Assembly: GCA_900315245.1 (NCBI GenBank)
Contig: OMYJ01000007.1
Location: 1-64,000, forward strand
Direction: 5' to 3'
Length of the DNA stretch: 64,000 bases
DNA from: an uncultured Bacteroidales bacterium
GTDB lineage: Bacteria > Bacteroidota > Bacteroidia > Bacteroidales > WCHB1-69
The translations under genes were made by a program, and so were the position numbers. Of the stretch, positions 18,067-26,071 are shown in pieces (position 1 is the stretch's first letter; the number at the start of each line of letters is the position of its first letter). The notes beneath the pieces were generated by a model, which was not told the origin of the DNA, searched no databases, and saw only the letters and a program-made list of their open reading frames with translations.

Positions 18067-21003
18067 ATGTCCCCATTCCTGAACCATATTATCGACAAAC
18101 TCCTCACAAACCGCGACATCCCCTTGCATGATGTTGCGGTGGTTTTGCCGAACCGTCGTGCGCGTCGCAGGCTGCTTCAGGGCTTGCACGAAGCCAATGG
18201 CGGCAAGGCGATGTTTGCGCCGCAGATTTTCCCGATGGAGGATTTCATCGCGTGGCTGTCGCCGCTTCACGTCATCGACCAAACGACCCAGCTGCTGAAT
18301 TTGCATGCGGTCTCCAGCCAGTTTCCTGGAGAACGTTTCGAACTGCACAACATCCTCTCGTGGGGGATTGCCTTCCTCAAGGATATTAGCGACATGGATA
18401 TGCAGTTGCAGGATGTTCCGGTCATCCTGCGGGAATATGCCGATGCCGCCAAATTCGAGGTTCCCTTTGGCAAGGACGAGCTTTCGGAAGGAGATCGTGA
18501 AAAGCTGAAATTCAATGACTTGTTAGCAGAAATATATGGATTGTTTGGAAAACAGTTACGAGAGAAGGGAGAAGCTTACGAAGGTATGTTGTATCGCGAT
18601 TGTGCTGAACATATCGCCGATTATGCGAAAAAAATCCCCTTTAAGCGGCTTGTTTTCGCCGGCTTCTATGCGCTTTCGCCTGCAGAGCTGACAATTTTGC
18701 GCTATCTTCAGGAACATTTCCAAACGGAATTCTATTTCGATATTGATCCGTTTTATTGCCATTTGGAGGAAGTTAACGGCGGGTCCCGTATTCAACGGGA
18801 ACCTTCCTTTTTCATCAAACGAAACTGCGAAAAGCTGCAGTTGGATCCTGCACGGCTTGAATTTAACGAGAAAAACTACGCCACAGTTTCCAAAGAGGTG
18901 AAAATTGTGGCCACGGCGCAGAATATGCGGCAGATCTACTGTGCGGTTGAGGAAATTGAACGCATCAAAAACCAGAAACGCCAGGGCAATCCCGATGCGG
19001 TGGATGAAAATGGGGTGGTGGATATGTCGGACACGGCAGTAGTGCTGGCGGACGAAGATCTGTTGTTGCCCTTCCTGTCGGCCTACAAACCTGACGATCT
19101 GAACATTAACGCGACTATGGGCTTCCCGTTCACGGCCACGCCGGTATGCTCGTTGCTGCTACAGCTGATGGCGGTTTACGAGTCGGTATTCGCACTGACG
19201 GCAGACGATAGTGCAGAACTATCCTTCAGTGGCGAACAGTTGGAGCTGTTATGGCAACACGAACTGCTTCGGACTGAGACCCCGTCAGAAGCCTTCTTCC
19301 CAACAGTTATTCGATATTCGCAACTTCCCAAAAAAGAGGTGTTTGAAAATCTTTCCAAAAACATAATCAGCCGTTGTTTCCCTTCCCTGCTGTCGCGTTT
19401 TTGCCAATATGCGGATTCAGTTACTAACGCTGAGAAATACAAGGAGTTATGGCAGGAAGTGATTCGCAGGCTGACGGAAATGCAGTCGCTCTTCGATGCT
19501 TGGTTCGGCCCAGACGAAACGGTGGATTTCGCTTTTGCCAAATTTGCCGTGACCAAGATGATGAACGAGGTGACCATTGCAATAAAGGGTGACCCTGACA
19601 GCGGTCTTCAGGTGATGGGACTGCTCGAAACCCGCATGATGGATTTTAAAAACATCATCATGCTGTCAGTGAATGAGGGCATCCTTCCCAAAGGAATCAC
19701 CTACAATTCGCTGTTGCCCTTCGATTTCAAGTACAAATTCGACGGCAAAGAGGCGCTGCCCAACTACCTTTACCAAGACCAGGTGTATGCCTACCATTTT
19801 TTCCGTCTGCTGCAACGTGCGGAGAATGTGATGTTGATTTACAACAGCTCTTCCGACACGACGATGGCCGAAAAGAGCCGTTTCATCTCCCAGCTGGAGT
19901 TCGAGGTGAGGAACCAGCAGATGGAAGACCACATCCGCATCCAAAATCTCAAACAGGATTTTGATCTCTCCCTGCCGGTCAGAAAAGCGTTGAGCATCCC
20001 CAAGAGCGACGAACTACTCGAAAAACTTCACAAACACTCCTTTTCCGCTTCATCGCTGCAGACTTTCATCCTTTGTCCGCTCAAATTCTGTTTGCGCTAC
20101 CTGATGAAGGTGCAACCCCCGACAATTCTTTCCGACAGATTAGAAGCCAACGAGTTGGGAACCGTCATCCACGCTATTTTCAACGCCGCTTTCGACGAAA
20201 TTATTGCCTGCGAAAGTCATAGCGAACGTTATGCGGCTGTCTTGCAGAAGTATATCGACTTGTGTGATGAATTGGTTTGTGCTGAAATTCTCAAGTTGAG
20301 GGGTCGGGAGTCAATGTCCGCGAACGACTTAAGCCAAGGTTATTGGCTGATTAACCGGCGCATTATCAAAGAGACGGTGGTCAGCTATTTGGAGCGGGCG
20401 AAAACGGAGCTTCTTGACTCCCCGTGGAGGATTACATCCAACGAGATGAAGATTGATATTCAGGATTATACGGTTACTCCGGGGGATGGAAAACCCTCCT
20501 TCTTAGTGAAAATGACTGGCAGTATTGACCGGGTGCAGAAGAATGGGAATGGGGAGGTCATGATATTGGATTACAAGACGGGCAAAGTGGAAGAATCCAA
20601 ACTCCGTCTTTCGGTGAAGAAGGATACGGAATTGACGGATGATGTCGTGCGAAACCTTATCAACACTGTTTTTACGGACAGCAAATACGACAAGCTGTTC
20701 CAACTTTTCACGTATTTGTTAATGTACGAACACAATGCCGGAGAATCGTCTTCTGTTGTGAAGGCTGGCATCCTCAGCACCCGAGAGGTCAGCAAAAACA
20801 GTCTTGTATATTTGTTTAAGGCGAGTATCTTGAAAGATGAAAATCTGATGACGTATAAACCTGATATACAAGAATGTATGAACAGTCTTTTTCTCCGAAT
20901 CTTCGACAAGGAAACACCGTTCAGTCAGACGGAAAACGAGGAGGACTGCAAGAATTGTGATTTCCTGCACCTTTGTGGCCGACAGACGGTAGTGGGAAAT
21001 TAA
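18067..21003 (+). CDS. AddB-like helicase/nuclease, PD-(D/E)XK superfamily
   Basis: 978 residues. The N-terminus VAVVLPNRRARRRLL and FAPQIFPMEDFI is typical of the inactivated helicase part of AddB/RexB-like proteins. The C-terminal nuclease domain begins with SFSASSLQTFILCPLKFCLRYL, has the active-site segment EVMILDYKTGK (D-x-K), and ends with CKNCDFLHLC. The first Cys (in ILCPLKFC) and the last cluster fit the 4Fe-4S pin seen in AddB and Cas4 nucleases. It probably acts in double-strand-break end processing with an AddA/RecB-like helicase that is not in the window. The 5' leader is a repeat array. Confidence 0.9.
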   Translation: MSPFLNHIIDKLLTNRDIPLHDVAVVLPNRRARRRLLQGLHEANGGKAMFAPQIFPMEDFIAWLSPLHVIDQTTQLLNLHAVSSQFPGERFELHNILSWGIAFLKDISDMDMQLQDVPVILREYADAAKFEVPFGKDELSEGDREKLKFNDLLAEIYGLFGKQLREKGEAYEGMLYRDCAEHIADYAKKIPFKRLVFAGFYALSPAELTILRYLQEHFQTEFYFDIDPFYCHLEEVNGGSRIQREPSFFIKRNCEKLQLDPARLEFNEKNYATVSKEVKIVATAQNMRQIYCAVEEIERIKNQKRQGNPDAVDENGVVDMSDTAVVLADEDLLLPFLSAYKPDDLNINATMGFPFTATPVCSLLLQLMAVYESVFALTADDSAELSFSGEQLELLWQHELLRTETPSEAFFPTVIRYSQLPKKEVFENLSKNIISRCFPSLLSRFCQYADSVTNAEKYKELWQEVIRRLTEMQSLFDAWFGPDETVDFAFAKFAVTKMMNEVTIAIKGDPDSGLQVMGLLETRMMDFKNIIMLSVNEGILPKGITYNSLLPFDFKYKFDGKEALPNYLYQDQVYAYHFFRLLQRAENVMLIYNSSSDTTMAEKSRFISQLEFEVRNQQMEDHIRIQNLKQDFDLSLPVRKALSIPKSDELLEKLHKHSFSASSLQTFILCPLKFCLRYLMKVQPPTILSDRLEANELGTVIHAIFNAAFDEIIACESHSERYAAVLQKYIDLCDELVCAEILKLRGRESMSANDLSQGYWLINRRIIKETVVSYLERAKTELLDSPWRITSNEMKIDIQDYTVTPGDGKPSFLVKMTGSIDRVQKNGNGEVMILDYKTGKVEESKLRLSVKKDTELTDDVVRNLINTVFTDSKYDKLFQLFTYLLMYEHNAGESSSVVKAGILSTREVSKNSLVYLFKASILKDENLMTYKPDIQECMNSLFLRIFDKETPFSQTENEEDCKNCDFLHLCGRQTVVGN

Positions 21004-21090
21004 AGGTTAATAAAGGTTATAGGTTATGGGTTATAGGTTATGGAAGCTGGGAAATAGTGAATAGTGAGCTGTGATTAGTGAAAAGTTTAT
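21000..21090. repeat. Word array, TTATAGGTTATGGG type
   Basis: AATTAAAGGTTAATAAAGG, TTATAGGTTATGGG (twice) and AATAGTGAATAGTGAGCTG words follow the AddB-like stop codon TAA, which is part of the first word. Confidence 0.75.
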
Positions 21091-21184
21091 CTTAAGTCTA
21101 GGTCTAATCGGGTAAGGGTTGAAAAAAAACGGAGCTGGAACACCAGGGCATCCCAGCTCTGCCTTTTGTTAGCGGAATTTCAGA

Positions 21185-21625
21185 TTAGGTGGACAGCCAA
21201 TAAACCGAATGCTCGATAATATACCTCATGTCTTTCCCGTCAATTTTGAAATTGTCCCAAACTTCCATAACATTGTCGAATCGCATGAGGATGAGTTCAT
21301 CGTGGTCGAAATCATACCATTCCAAATCCCATGGATCGCTTTTGTCGCAGAGGTATTTCCCGTCCCATTCGGGGTCGTCATTCCGAAGCCTAACCACATT
21401 GTTCGCCATGTCAATGTAATAGAATTTCTCGTTCTCTGTATAGAACAACGACAAATCCCAGTGAAGGCAGCCGATAACATAGTCGAACACGTCTTTGGTG
21501 TCATCGCTGCCAGCATCGTCTTTGCGGTCGGCGTCCCAACCCAGTTCGTCCTCGGTGAGGTCTAAAGACCCGTCTTTATAAGCGGGATTCCAAAAGTTTT
21601 TCTTGATGATTTTTTTGCTTTTCAT
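21185..21625 (-). CDS. Small very acidic protein, immunity-like
   Basis: 146 residues, rich in Asp, Glu and Trp; no family recognised. Segments such as DPEWDGKYLCDKSDPWDLEW suggest a compact acidic protein. It starts one base after the stop of the basic protein 21627-22058 and is therefore translationally coupled to it. Order and opposite charge fit a toxin-immunity pair, but this is inference. It is the last gene of the minus-strand accessory trio with the DUF4417 gene. Confidence 0.7.
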   Translation of the reverse strand: MKSKKIIKKNFWNPAYKDGSLDLTEDELGWDADRKDDAGSDDTKDVFDYVIGCLHWDLSLFYTENEKFYYIDMANNVVRLRNDDPEWDGKYLCDKSDPWDLEWYDFDHDELILMRFDNVMEVWDNFKIDGKDMRYIIEHSVYWLST

Positions 21626-21626
21626 A

Positions 21627-22058
21627 TCAATCTTTTTTTTGTTTTTTGTAGTATTTCAAAGCACGTTCAACATAAAGTTTGTCGGTTTTAGTACACTCGA
21701 ATTCATTTCTCCCATTATGTGACTTGCGCCAATATTCTCCTTTCTCGTTCAGTTGCCACCGATGGGTATGCGCCCCTACGAAATTGCCGTCTTTGTCATA
21801 CACCAAATCGATAGTCTTTGAGATGCCATGAGTTCGTTTGTTATAAAAAGCGATGTGCTTAATACGTTCAGGATGTTTGGGGTCTGCAACATAATATCGT
21901 TGTGAAGTGAAAGAGTTCATAGGGGCTTTAGTGCGGTTACCTTTTGTTACAGCTACCACCTTGGTTTTTCCAATCATTCCAACAGTCTTATACCTGTCTT
22001 TAGTGTAAGACCCCAGCGTGTTGCTGACGAAATAAGAATATGATCCGTTACCTCCCAT
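21627..22058 (-). CDS. Small basic protein with polymorphic-toxin/phage-like MGG N-terminus
   Basis: 143 residues, strongly basic at the C-terminus (ALKYYKKQKKD). The start MGGNGSYSYF, the middle APMNSFTSQRYYVAD, IKHIAFYNK and KTIDLVYDK, and the conserved GAHTHRW recall small proteins and C-terminal domains in phage heads and Bacteroidota/Firmicutes polymorphic toxins that begin MGGRGSSS and carry an HTH(R/K) motif. That similarity is from memory and not tested. It overlaps the DUF4417 gene by 11 bases and is coupled to the acidic gene downstream. Confidence 0.65.
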   Translation of the reverse strand: MGGNGSYSYFVSNTLGSYTKDRYKTVGMIGKTKVVAVTKGNRTKAPMNSFTSQRYYVADPKHPERIKHIAFYNKRTHGISKTIDLVYDKDGNFVGAHTHRWQLNEKGEYWRKSHNGRNEFECTKTDKLYVERALKYYKKQKKD

Positions 22059-22779
22059 GGCGCATTCTGTTTAAGTGATTGTTAGGATAATAGGTGCTGA
22101 TGCTCTCGTCCTCACCTGCAATCTTGTCGCCGTAGCGGATGATGTGGGTGGGATGAAGCCGTTTAAGCATTTCCTCATAACCTTTCTGCCAGAAGAAAAC
22201 AGAACTCGGATTTCCGATGATGCCCATGCTGTTGACGGCCACTACAGAATTTGTAGGGAAACCGGCAAAGCAGTAGTCGTAACTGCGCGGGTCAGCCCAA
22301 ACCACATTCGGGATTACTTTCACATCATGAAGCTGAAAGTACCTTGTCGCCATCTTGTTCAAGTAGGAATGGTACATTTTCACAGGCTCGGGCATATCTA
22401 TCTTTATTGAGAAATCAAGCCCAATAACAACTGAAAAACCAGCAAGTATGGATGTGTATTTGGGCAGATCTTTCAAAACACATGTAAAATATGTGTCATC
22501 AATATAGAAATGAGGGCAGGCGGTCGTTGTGACGTGTCTGTTGTAATCAGCCCGTGCTTCATGAAAGGGGATGATGGATGTCGGCCATGCTCCATCGTAA
22601 GGTTCTACGATAGGCATTCCGTAATCGGTCAGGGTCATTCCGTCTAACAGTTCCAGACGAAATGGATCCTCATGTTTCTTGATAGTTTTTTTTGTGGCTG
22701 AAACATCTCTTGTTTCGATGACATAATTGCTGTCATCGAAAAGTTTCAATTGTTTTTCAAATGTCTTATACATAATCAT
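22048..22779 (-). CDS. DUF4417 family protein
   Basis: 243 residues; alternative start Met3 (MYKTFEKQ). The DUF4417 hallmark is the segment VIPNVVWADPRSYDYCFAGFP followed by SVVAVNSMGIIG and the F-x-x-GYEEMLKRLHP ending. Function unknown; members are common on phages and integrative elements. It leads a three-gene, overlapping minus-strand cluster (DUF4417, basic MGG protein, acidic protein), which suggests mobile-element cargo. Confidence 0.85.
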   Translation of the reverse strand: MIMYKTFEKQLKLFDDSNYVIETRDVSATKKTIKKHEDPFRLELLDGMTLTDYGMPIVEPYDGAWPTSIIPFHEARADYNRHVTTTACPHFYIDDTYFTCVLKDLPKYTSILAGFSVVIGLDFSIKIDMPEPVKMYHSYLNKMATRYFQLHDVKVIPNVVWADPRSYDYCFAGFPTNSVVAVNSMGIIGNPSSVFFWQKGYEEMLKRLHPTHIIRYGDKIAGEDESISTYYPNNHLNRMRHGR

Positions 22780-22847
22780 AAGAATTTGGTTTTTAATGAT
22801 TTAATAAATTTTTTCGCCGATTACGGGTGACATGTTGAAAAAAATTG

Positions 22848-22962
22848 CATCTTTGCAGCCTCCTTTCCGGTCTGCCACCCGTCTTCTGTTTTAGGACGAA
22901 AGTCTTAACCTCGGCGAAGTCAGACTTAGCACCGCGTTATTTGCCCATAGCGCGGTGTTTTT
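22848..22962 (+). ncRNA. Candidate structured small RNA
   Basis: About 115 bases on the plus strand, between the divergent DUF4417 start and the convergent 22977 gene. It begins after CATCTTTG (22848-22855), one mismatch from TAnnTTTG, and ends in a strong terminator. Inside are an AGGAC-GAAA-GTCTT hairpin with a GNRA loop (22893-22906) and a competing pairing of AAGTCT with AGACTT (22900-22927). There is no convincing reading frame. Confidence 0.45.
22930..22962 (+). terminator. Terminator of the candidate small RNA
   Basis: Stem CACCGCG (22930-22936) / CGCGGTG (22951-22957) followed by five T. Orientation is plus strand. Confidence 0.7.
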
Positions 22963-22976
22963 GTGTCCGTCTGTTT

Positions 22977-23216
22977 TCATTTAACTTTCTTTACATGCTT
23001 TCCTCCTTCCATTAAAATTTTCACTCTATGGGCCGACAGTTCACGGTTGTTGACTGTGCCTTGCCCGTCACTATCTTTGCCAAAACAAATTTCAATACAT
23101 TCTGCAAAGGTGATTATTTTGCTGTGTTTGTGAAAATAGGCAGCTGTGATTTCGATTTGTTCTGACGTCAAAGTTTCTAATTGTTGCATTAGTTTGCTTT
23201 TATTCATGATTGGCAT
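22977..23216 (-). CDS. Small protein downstream of the XRE-ImmA gene
   Basis: 79 residues, or 76 from the internal MNKSKLMQQ start (23207). No family recognised. The N-terminal half is helical with QQLETLTSEQIEITAAYFHKH; the middle SGKDSDGQGT-like stretch (FGKDSDGQGTVNNREL) resembles a short polar loop; the C-terminus is basic. It begins 17 bases after the XRE-ImmA stop, so the two are probably one operon and may be a regulator-effector pair. Confidence 0.6.
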   Translation of the reverse strand: MPIMNKSKLMQQLETLTSEQIEITAAYFHKHSKIITFAECIEICFGKDSDGQGTVNNRELSAHRVKILMEGGKHVKKVK

Positions 23217-23233
23217 GTTGTCGTGTTGTCTGA

Positions 23234-24310
23234 TTACGCAAAATTTTGTTCAACTCCGCTCTTGTTGATGTTTAGATAATACGCGGCCTTTGTCTCGGAA
23301 ATCAGCCCTGCGGATAAAGCCTTATACACCAGACTCTCAAAACGGGAAGGTCTTTCATTGGCCGTTCTTGATCTTTCGACTTCCCTCTTGAAGGCAGGGT
23401 CGGCGTTCTTCCTTTTCATAAGGGTGACATAGCGGCTTTCGGGAATCAGATTTAGCCTTTTCGCCTTGTACATCAATGCGTCAATGGAAACACCGTACAT
23501 CATCTGAATGTCAACAAACTGTCTCAGATGGATGTGCCAGCCGATTGTTCCTCCGACTAACTTGGCGAATATCTCGCTGGGTATCAGCACTTCGTTTGCG
23601 AACAGATGGCAGTAGGACTCTTTTTGTCTCGGGGTGGCTCCTTCGGGGAATGTCATCACAATGTGACCCAGTTCGTGCAATGCGGTGAATCGCTTCCTTT
23701 CAGGTGTGTAATTCTTGTTCAAGATGATGACTGGACATCCGTTGGCGAATCCGCTCAATCCGTCAAAGTCCTCGCCGGCTTCAATTTCCTGCACTTTCAC
23801 CCCATGGCTCTCCAACAGGTTCACCACTCCGCAGATGCCTCCCAGCCCAAGTTCCCATTCTTTGCGGAGTTGGGCGGCTAATTCGCAGACCTTGTCTTCG
23901 CTGTCAACCACGGTATGAGAAAAGTCTATGTCGAATTTTGAGGTGAGTCCAAGTGCGTCTTCAATAGCGCAATATCGCTCTATGCCGTCCTTGACCTCTC
24001 CAATAATCATGTTTTTTTCTTTAACGGTCATCTTTGCTTTCTTTCTGAACTCGATGTTCTCCATAGACACCTCAAATGGTCTGAACAGAAAATCAGGTAT
24101 GGTTTCCAGCGCCACGCAAAATGCTGACAGCACCTGTCCTGACGGCATCATTTTTCCTGCCTCGTATTTGTAGATGGCCTGCGGGGTCACCATGCCGTTC
24201 ATTTTTTTGGACAGCTCTGCCATAGAGAGCCCCCGCATCTCCCTGACGCTCTTTAGCCGTTTTCCGAAAATCACTTTTTTTTCTTCCATATTGATAGGTT
24301 TTGATAACAT
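23234..24310 (-). CDS. XRE regulator fused to an ImmA/IrrE metallopeptidase
   Basis: 358 residues; Met8 (24289) is an alternative start. The N-terminal helix-turn-helix (GKRLKSVREMRGLSMAELSKK, then TPQAIYKYEAGKMMPS) is of the XRE type. The middle domain has the zinc protease motif HELGH in FTALHELGHIVMTFPE, followed by CHLFANEVLIP typical of ImmA/IrrE. Such fusions control mobile elements or toxin loci by binding DNA and cleaving repressors. It is transcribed from the -7 box at 24334-24341 together with the 79-residue gene. Confidence 0.92.
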   Translation of the reverse strand: MLSKPINMEEKKVIFGKRLKSVREMRGLSMAELSKKMNGMVTPQAIYKYEAGKMMPSGQVLSAFCVALETIPDFLFRPFEVSMENIEFRKKAKMTVKEKNMIIGEVKDGIERYCAIEDALGLTSKFDIDFSHTVVDSEDKVCELAAQLRKEWELGLGGICGVVNLLESHGVKVQEIEAGEDFDGLSGFANGCPVIILNKNYTPERKRFTALHELGHIVMTFPEGATPRQKESYCHLFANEVLIPSEIFAKLVGGTIGWHIHLRQFVDIQMMYGVSIDALMYKAKRLNLIPESRYVTLMKRKNADPAFKREVERSRTANERPSRFESLVYKALSAGLISETKAAYYLNINKSGVEQNFA

Positions 24311-24333
24311 TATTCATATCTTATTTCAGTTTG

Positions 24334-24341
24334 CAAAAATA
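24334..24341 (-). promoter_or_regulatory. -7 box of the XRE-ImmA gene
   Basis: TATTTTTG on the minus strand, 24 bases upstream of ATG 24310. Confidence 0.6.
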
Positions 24342-24370
24342 CATTTTTTTTTAATATACAAACCAGTGGC

Positions 24371-24405
24371 AAAAAAAAACAGAGGCTGTCACTGACAGCC
24401 TCTGT
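24371..24405 (-). terminator. Terminator of the methylmalonyl-CoA decarboxylase operon
   Basis: Thirteen-bp stem ACAGAGGCTGTCA / TGACAGCCTCTGT with a single-base loop, then nine T on the minus strand. It lies just after the oadB stop. Confidence 0.85.
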
Positions 24406-24427
24406 CGTATAAACACTAAACGTTACT

Positions 24428-25573
24428 CTAATACAAGAAGCTCAGCAGGATACCTGCGGCCACTGCGCTGCCGATGACACCGGCCACGTTGGGACCCATG
24501 GCGTGCATGAGCAGGAAGTTGGTGCGGTCGTACTTCTGACCCTCGACCAAGGAGACACGTGCTGCATCGGGCACGGCGGAAACGCCGGCGTTACCGATGA
24601 GCGGGTTGATCTTGTTGTCGCCCTTGAGGAAGAGGTTGAAGAACTTCACGAACAGCACGCCGGAAGCGGTGGCGATCACGAAGGAGAAGGCACCCAACAC
24701 GAAGATGAGCACAGAGGCGGGACGCAGGAAGTTGGTGGCCTGCGTAGAAGCACCGACGGTGAGACCGATGAGGATGGTCACGATATCCACCAGCGGACCG
24801 GAGGCAGTGTTAGCCAGACGTTTGGTCACGCCGCTTTCTTTCAGCAGGTTACCGAAGAAGAGCATACCCAACAAAGGCAGACCCGTAGGCACGAGGAACG
24901 CGGTGAGCAGGATACACATCATCGGGAAGAGCACTTTCTCGCGGTGGCTTACCGCACGAGGCGGACGCATACGGATGAGGCGCTCTTGCGGGGTGGTCAG
25001 CGCGCGCATGATCGGGGGTTGGATCACCGGGACCAAGGCCATGTAGGAGTAGGCCGACACGGCGATGGCACCCATCATGCTCGGAGCCAACTTCGAGGAG
25101 ATGAAGATGGCGGTAGGGCCGTCAGCACCACCGATGATACCGATAGCACCGGCTTCCATGGGGGTGAAACCCAGCAACAGGGCTGTGATGTAAGCCGCGA
25201 AAATACCGAACTGCGCGGCCGCGCCGATGAGAATCAGTTTCGGGTTGGAGATCAGGGCCGAGAAATCCGTCATGGCCCCGATGCCGAGGAAGATCAATGG
25301 CGGATAGAAACCTTTGACCACACCGAAATAGAGGTAGTTGAGCACGGCGCCGTTCTCATAAACACCCACCTGCAGACCATCGGTGAACGGGATGTTACCG
25401 ATGATGATGCCGAATCCGATGGGCACGAGCAGCAGCGGCTCATATTCCTTGATAATTCCCAAAGCTATGAACACCAAGCCGATGCATATCATGATGATAT
25501 GCCCCCAGGTGCAGTTTCCGAAACCGGAATAGCTCAGGAATTGCAATAATCCTTCTTTGAAAAACTCTAACAT
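24428..25573 (-). CDS. oadB: Na+-translocating decarboxylase beta subunit
   Basis: 381 residues, polytopic membrane protein. It couples decarboxylation of carboxybiotin to sodium export. The conserved GIIGGADGPTAIFISSKLAP segment contains the Asp that binds Na+ in the family; PLLGMLFFGNLLKESGV and the C-terminal GPNVAGVIGSAVAAG are also typical. Last gene of the operon with mmdA, the OadG-like gene and the biotin carrier. Confidence 0.95.
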   Translation of the reverse strand: MLEFFKEGLLQFLSYSGFGNCTWGHIIMICIGLVFIALGIIKEYEPLLLVPIGFGIIIGNIPFTDGLQVGVYENGAVLNYLYFGVVKGFYPPLIFLGIGAMTDFSALISNPKLILIGAAAQFGIFAAYITALLLGFTPMEAGAIGIIGGADGPTAIFISSKLAPSMMGAIAVSAYSYMALVPVIQPPIMRALTTPQERLIRMRPPRAVSHREKVLFPMMCILLTAFLVPTGLPLLGMLFFGNLLKESGVTKRLANTASGPLVDIVTILIGLTVGASTQATNFLRPASVLIFVLGAFSFVIATASGVLFVKFFNLFLKGDNKINPLIGNAGVSAVPDAARVSLVEGQKYDRTNFLLMHAMGPNVAGVIGSAVAAGILLSFLY

Positions 25574-25603
25574 AATCTCAATCTTTTATGATGATGAAAT
25601 TCC

Positions 25604-26047
25604 TTATTCAAAAACCACGAGCACCTGGCCTTCCATGACGGCGTCGCTCTTGTTGACCTTCACCTCTTTGATCACACCGTCGCGGTCAGCGTCGATGTTG
25701 TTCTCCATCTTCATGGCCTCGAGGAGGAGGAGGCGTTGGCCGACCTTCACAGCGTCACCCGGTTTCACGAACACGTCCAGAACGGTGCCGGGCAGCGGGG
25801 ATGTGAGTGTGCCGCCACCACCTGTGGGAGCGGCGGGAGCCACTTTCTGCGCGGGAGCGGCTGCCTGGGCCTTCGGCGGCGCGGCCACCGTCACCACGGG
25901 TTTCACCACCGTGCGGGGTTTAAGTTCCATATCCAGTTCCACCTTGTAAGGTGCGCCGTTCACGGTCACATCGACCATGTTGTCTTCGATTTCACCGACT
26001 TCAACGGCGTATTTATTTCCGTAAATCTTAAAATTATAGGTTTTCAT
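25604..26047 (-). CDS. Biotin carboxyl carrier protein of methylmalonyl-CoA decarboxylase
   Basis: 147 residues. The biotin-acceptor motif EAMKMEN carries Lys113. An Ala/Pro-rich flexible linker (about 50-75) separates an N-terminal strand-rich part from the biotinyl domain, which begins at TLTSPLPGTVLDVFVKPGD. It shuttles carboxybiotin between MmdA and the membrane subunit OadB. Downstream of the OadG-like gene by 24 bases and upstream of oadB by 30. Confidence 0.95.
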   Translation of the reverse strand: MKTYNFKIYGNKYAVEVGEIEDNMVDVTVNGAPYKVELDMELKPRTVVKPVVTVAAPPKAQAAAPAQKVAPAAPTGGGGTLTSPLPGTVLDVFVKPGDAVKVGQRLLLLEAMKMENNIDADRDGVIKEVKVNKSDAVMEGQVLVVFE

Positions 26048-26071
26048 ATTCTTTATCTCTGATTTTGGTGA

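Noticed and set aside
24503..25549. 348-residue plus-strand frame opposite oadB
   Set aside because: It is antisense to a clear gene, with His/Glu/Asp/Arg-rich composition typical of shadow frames in GC-rich coding DNA.
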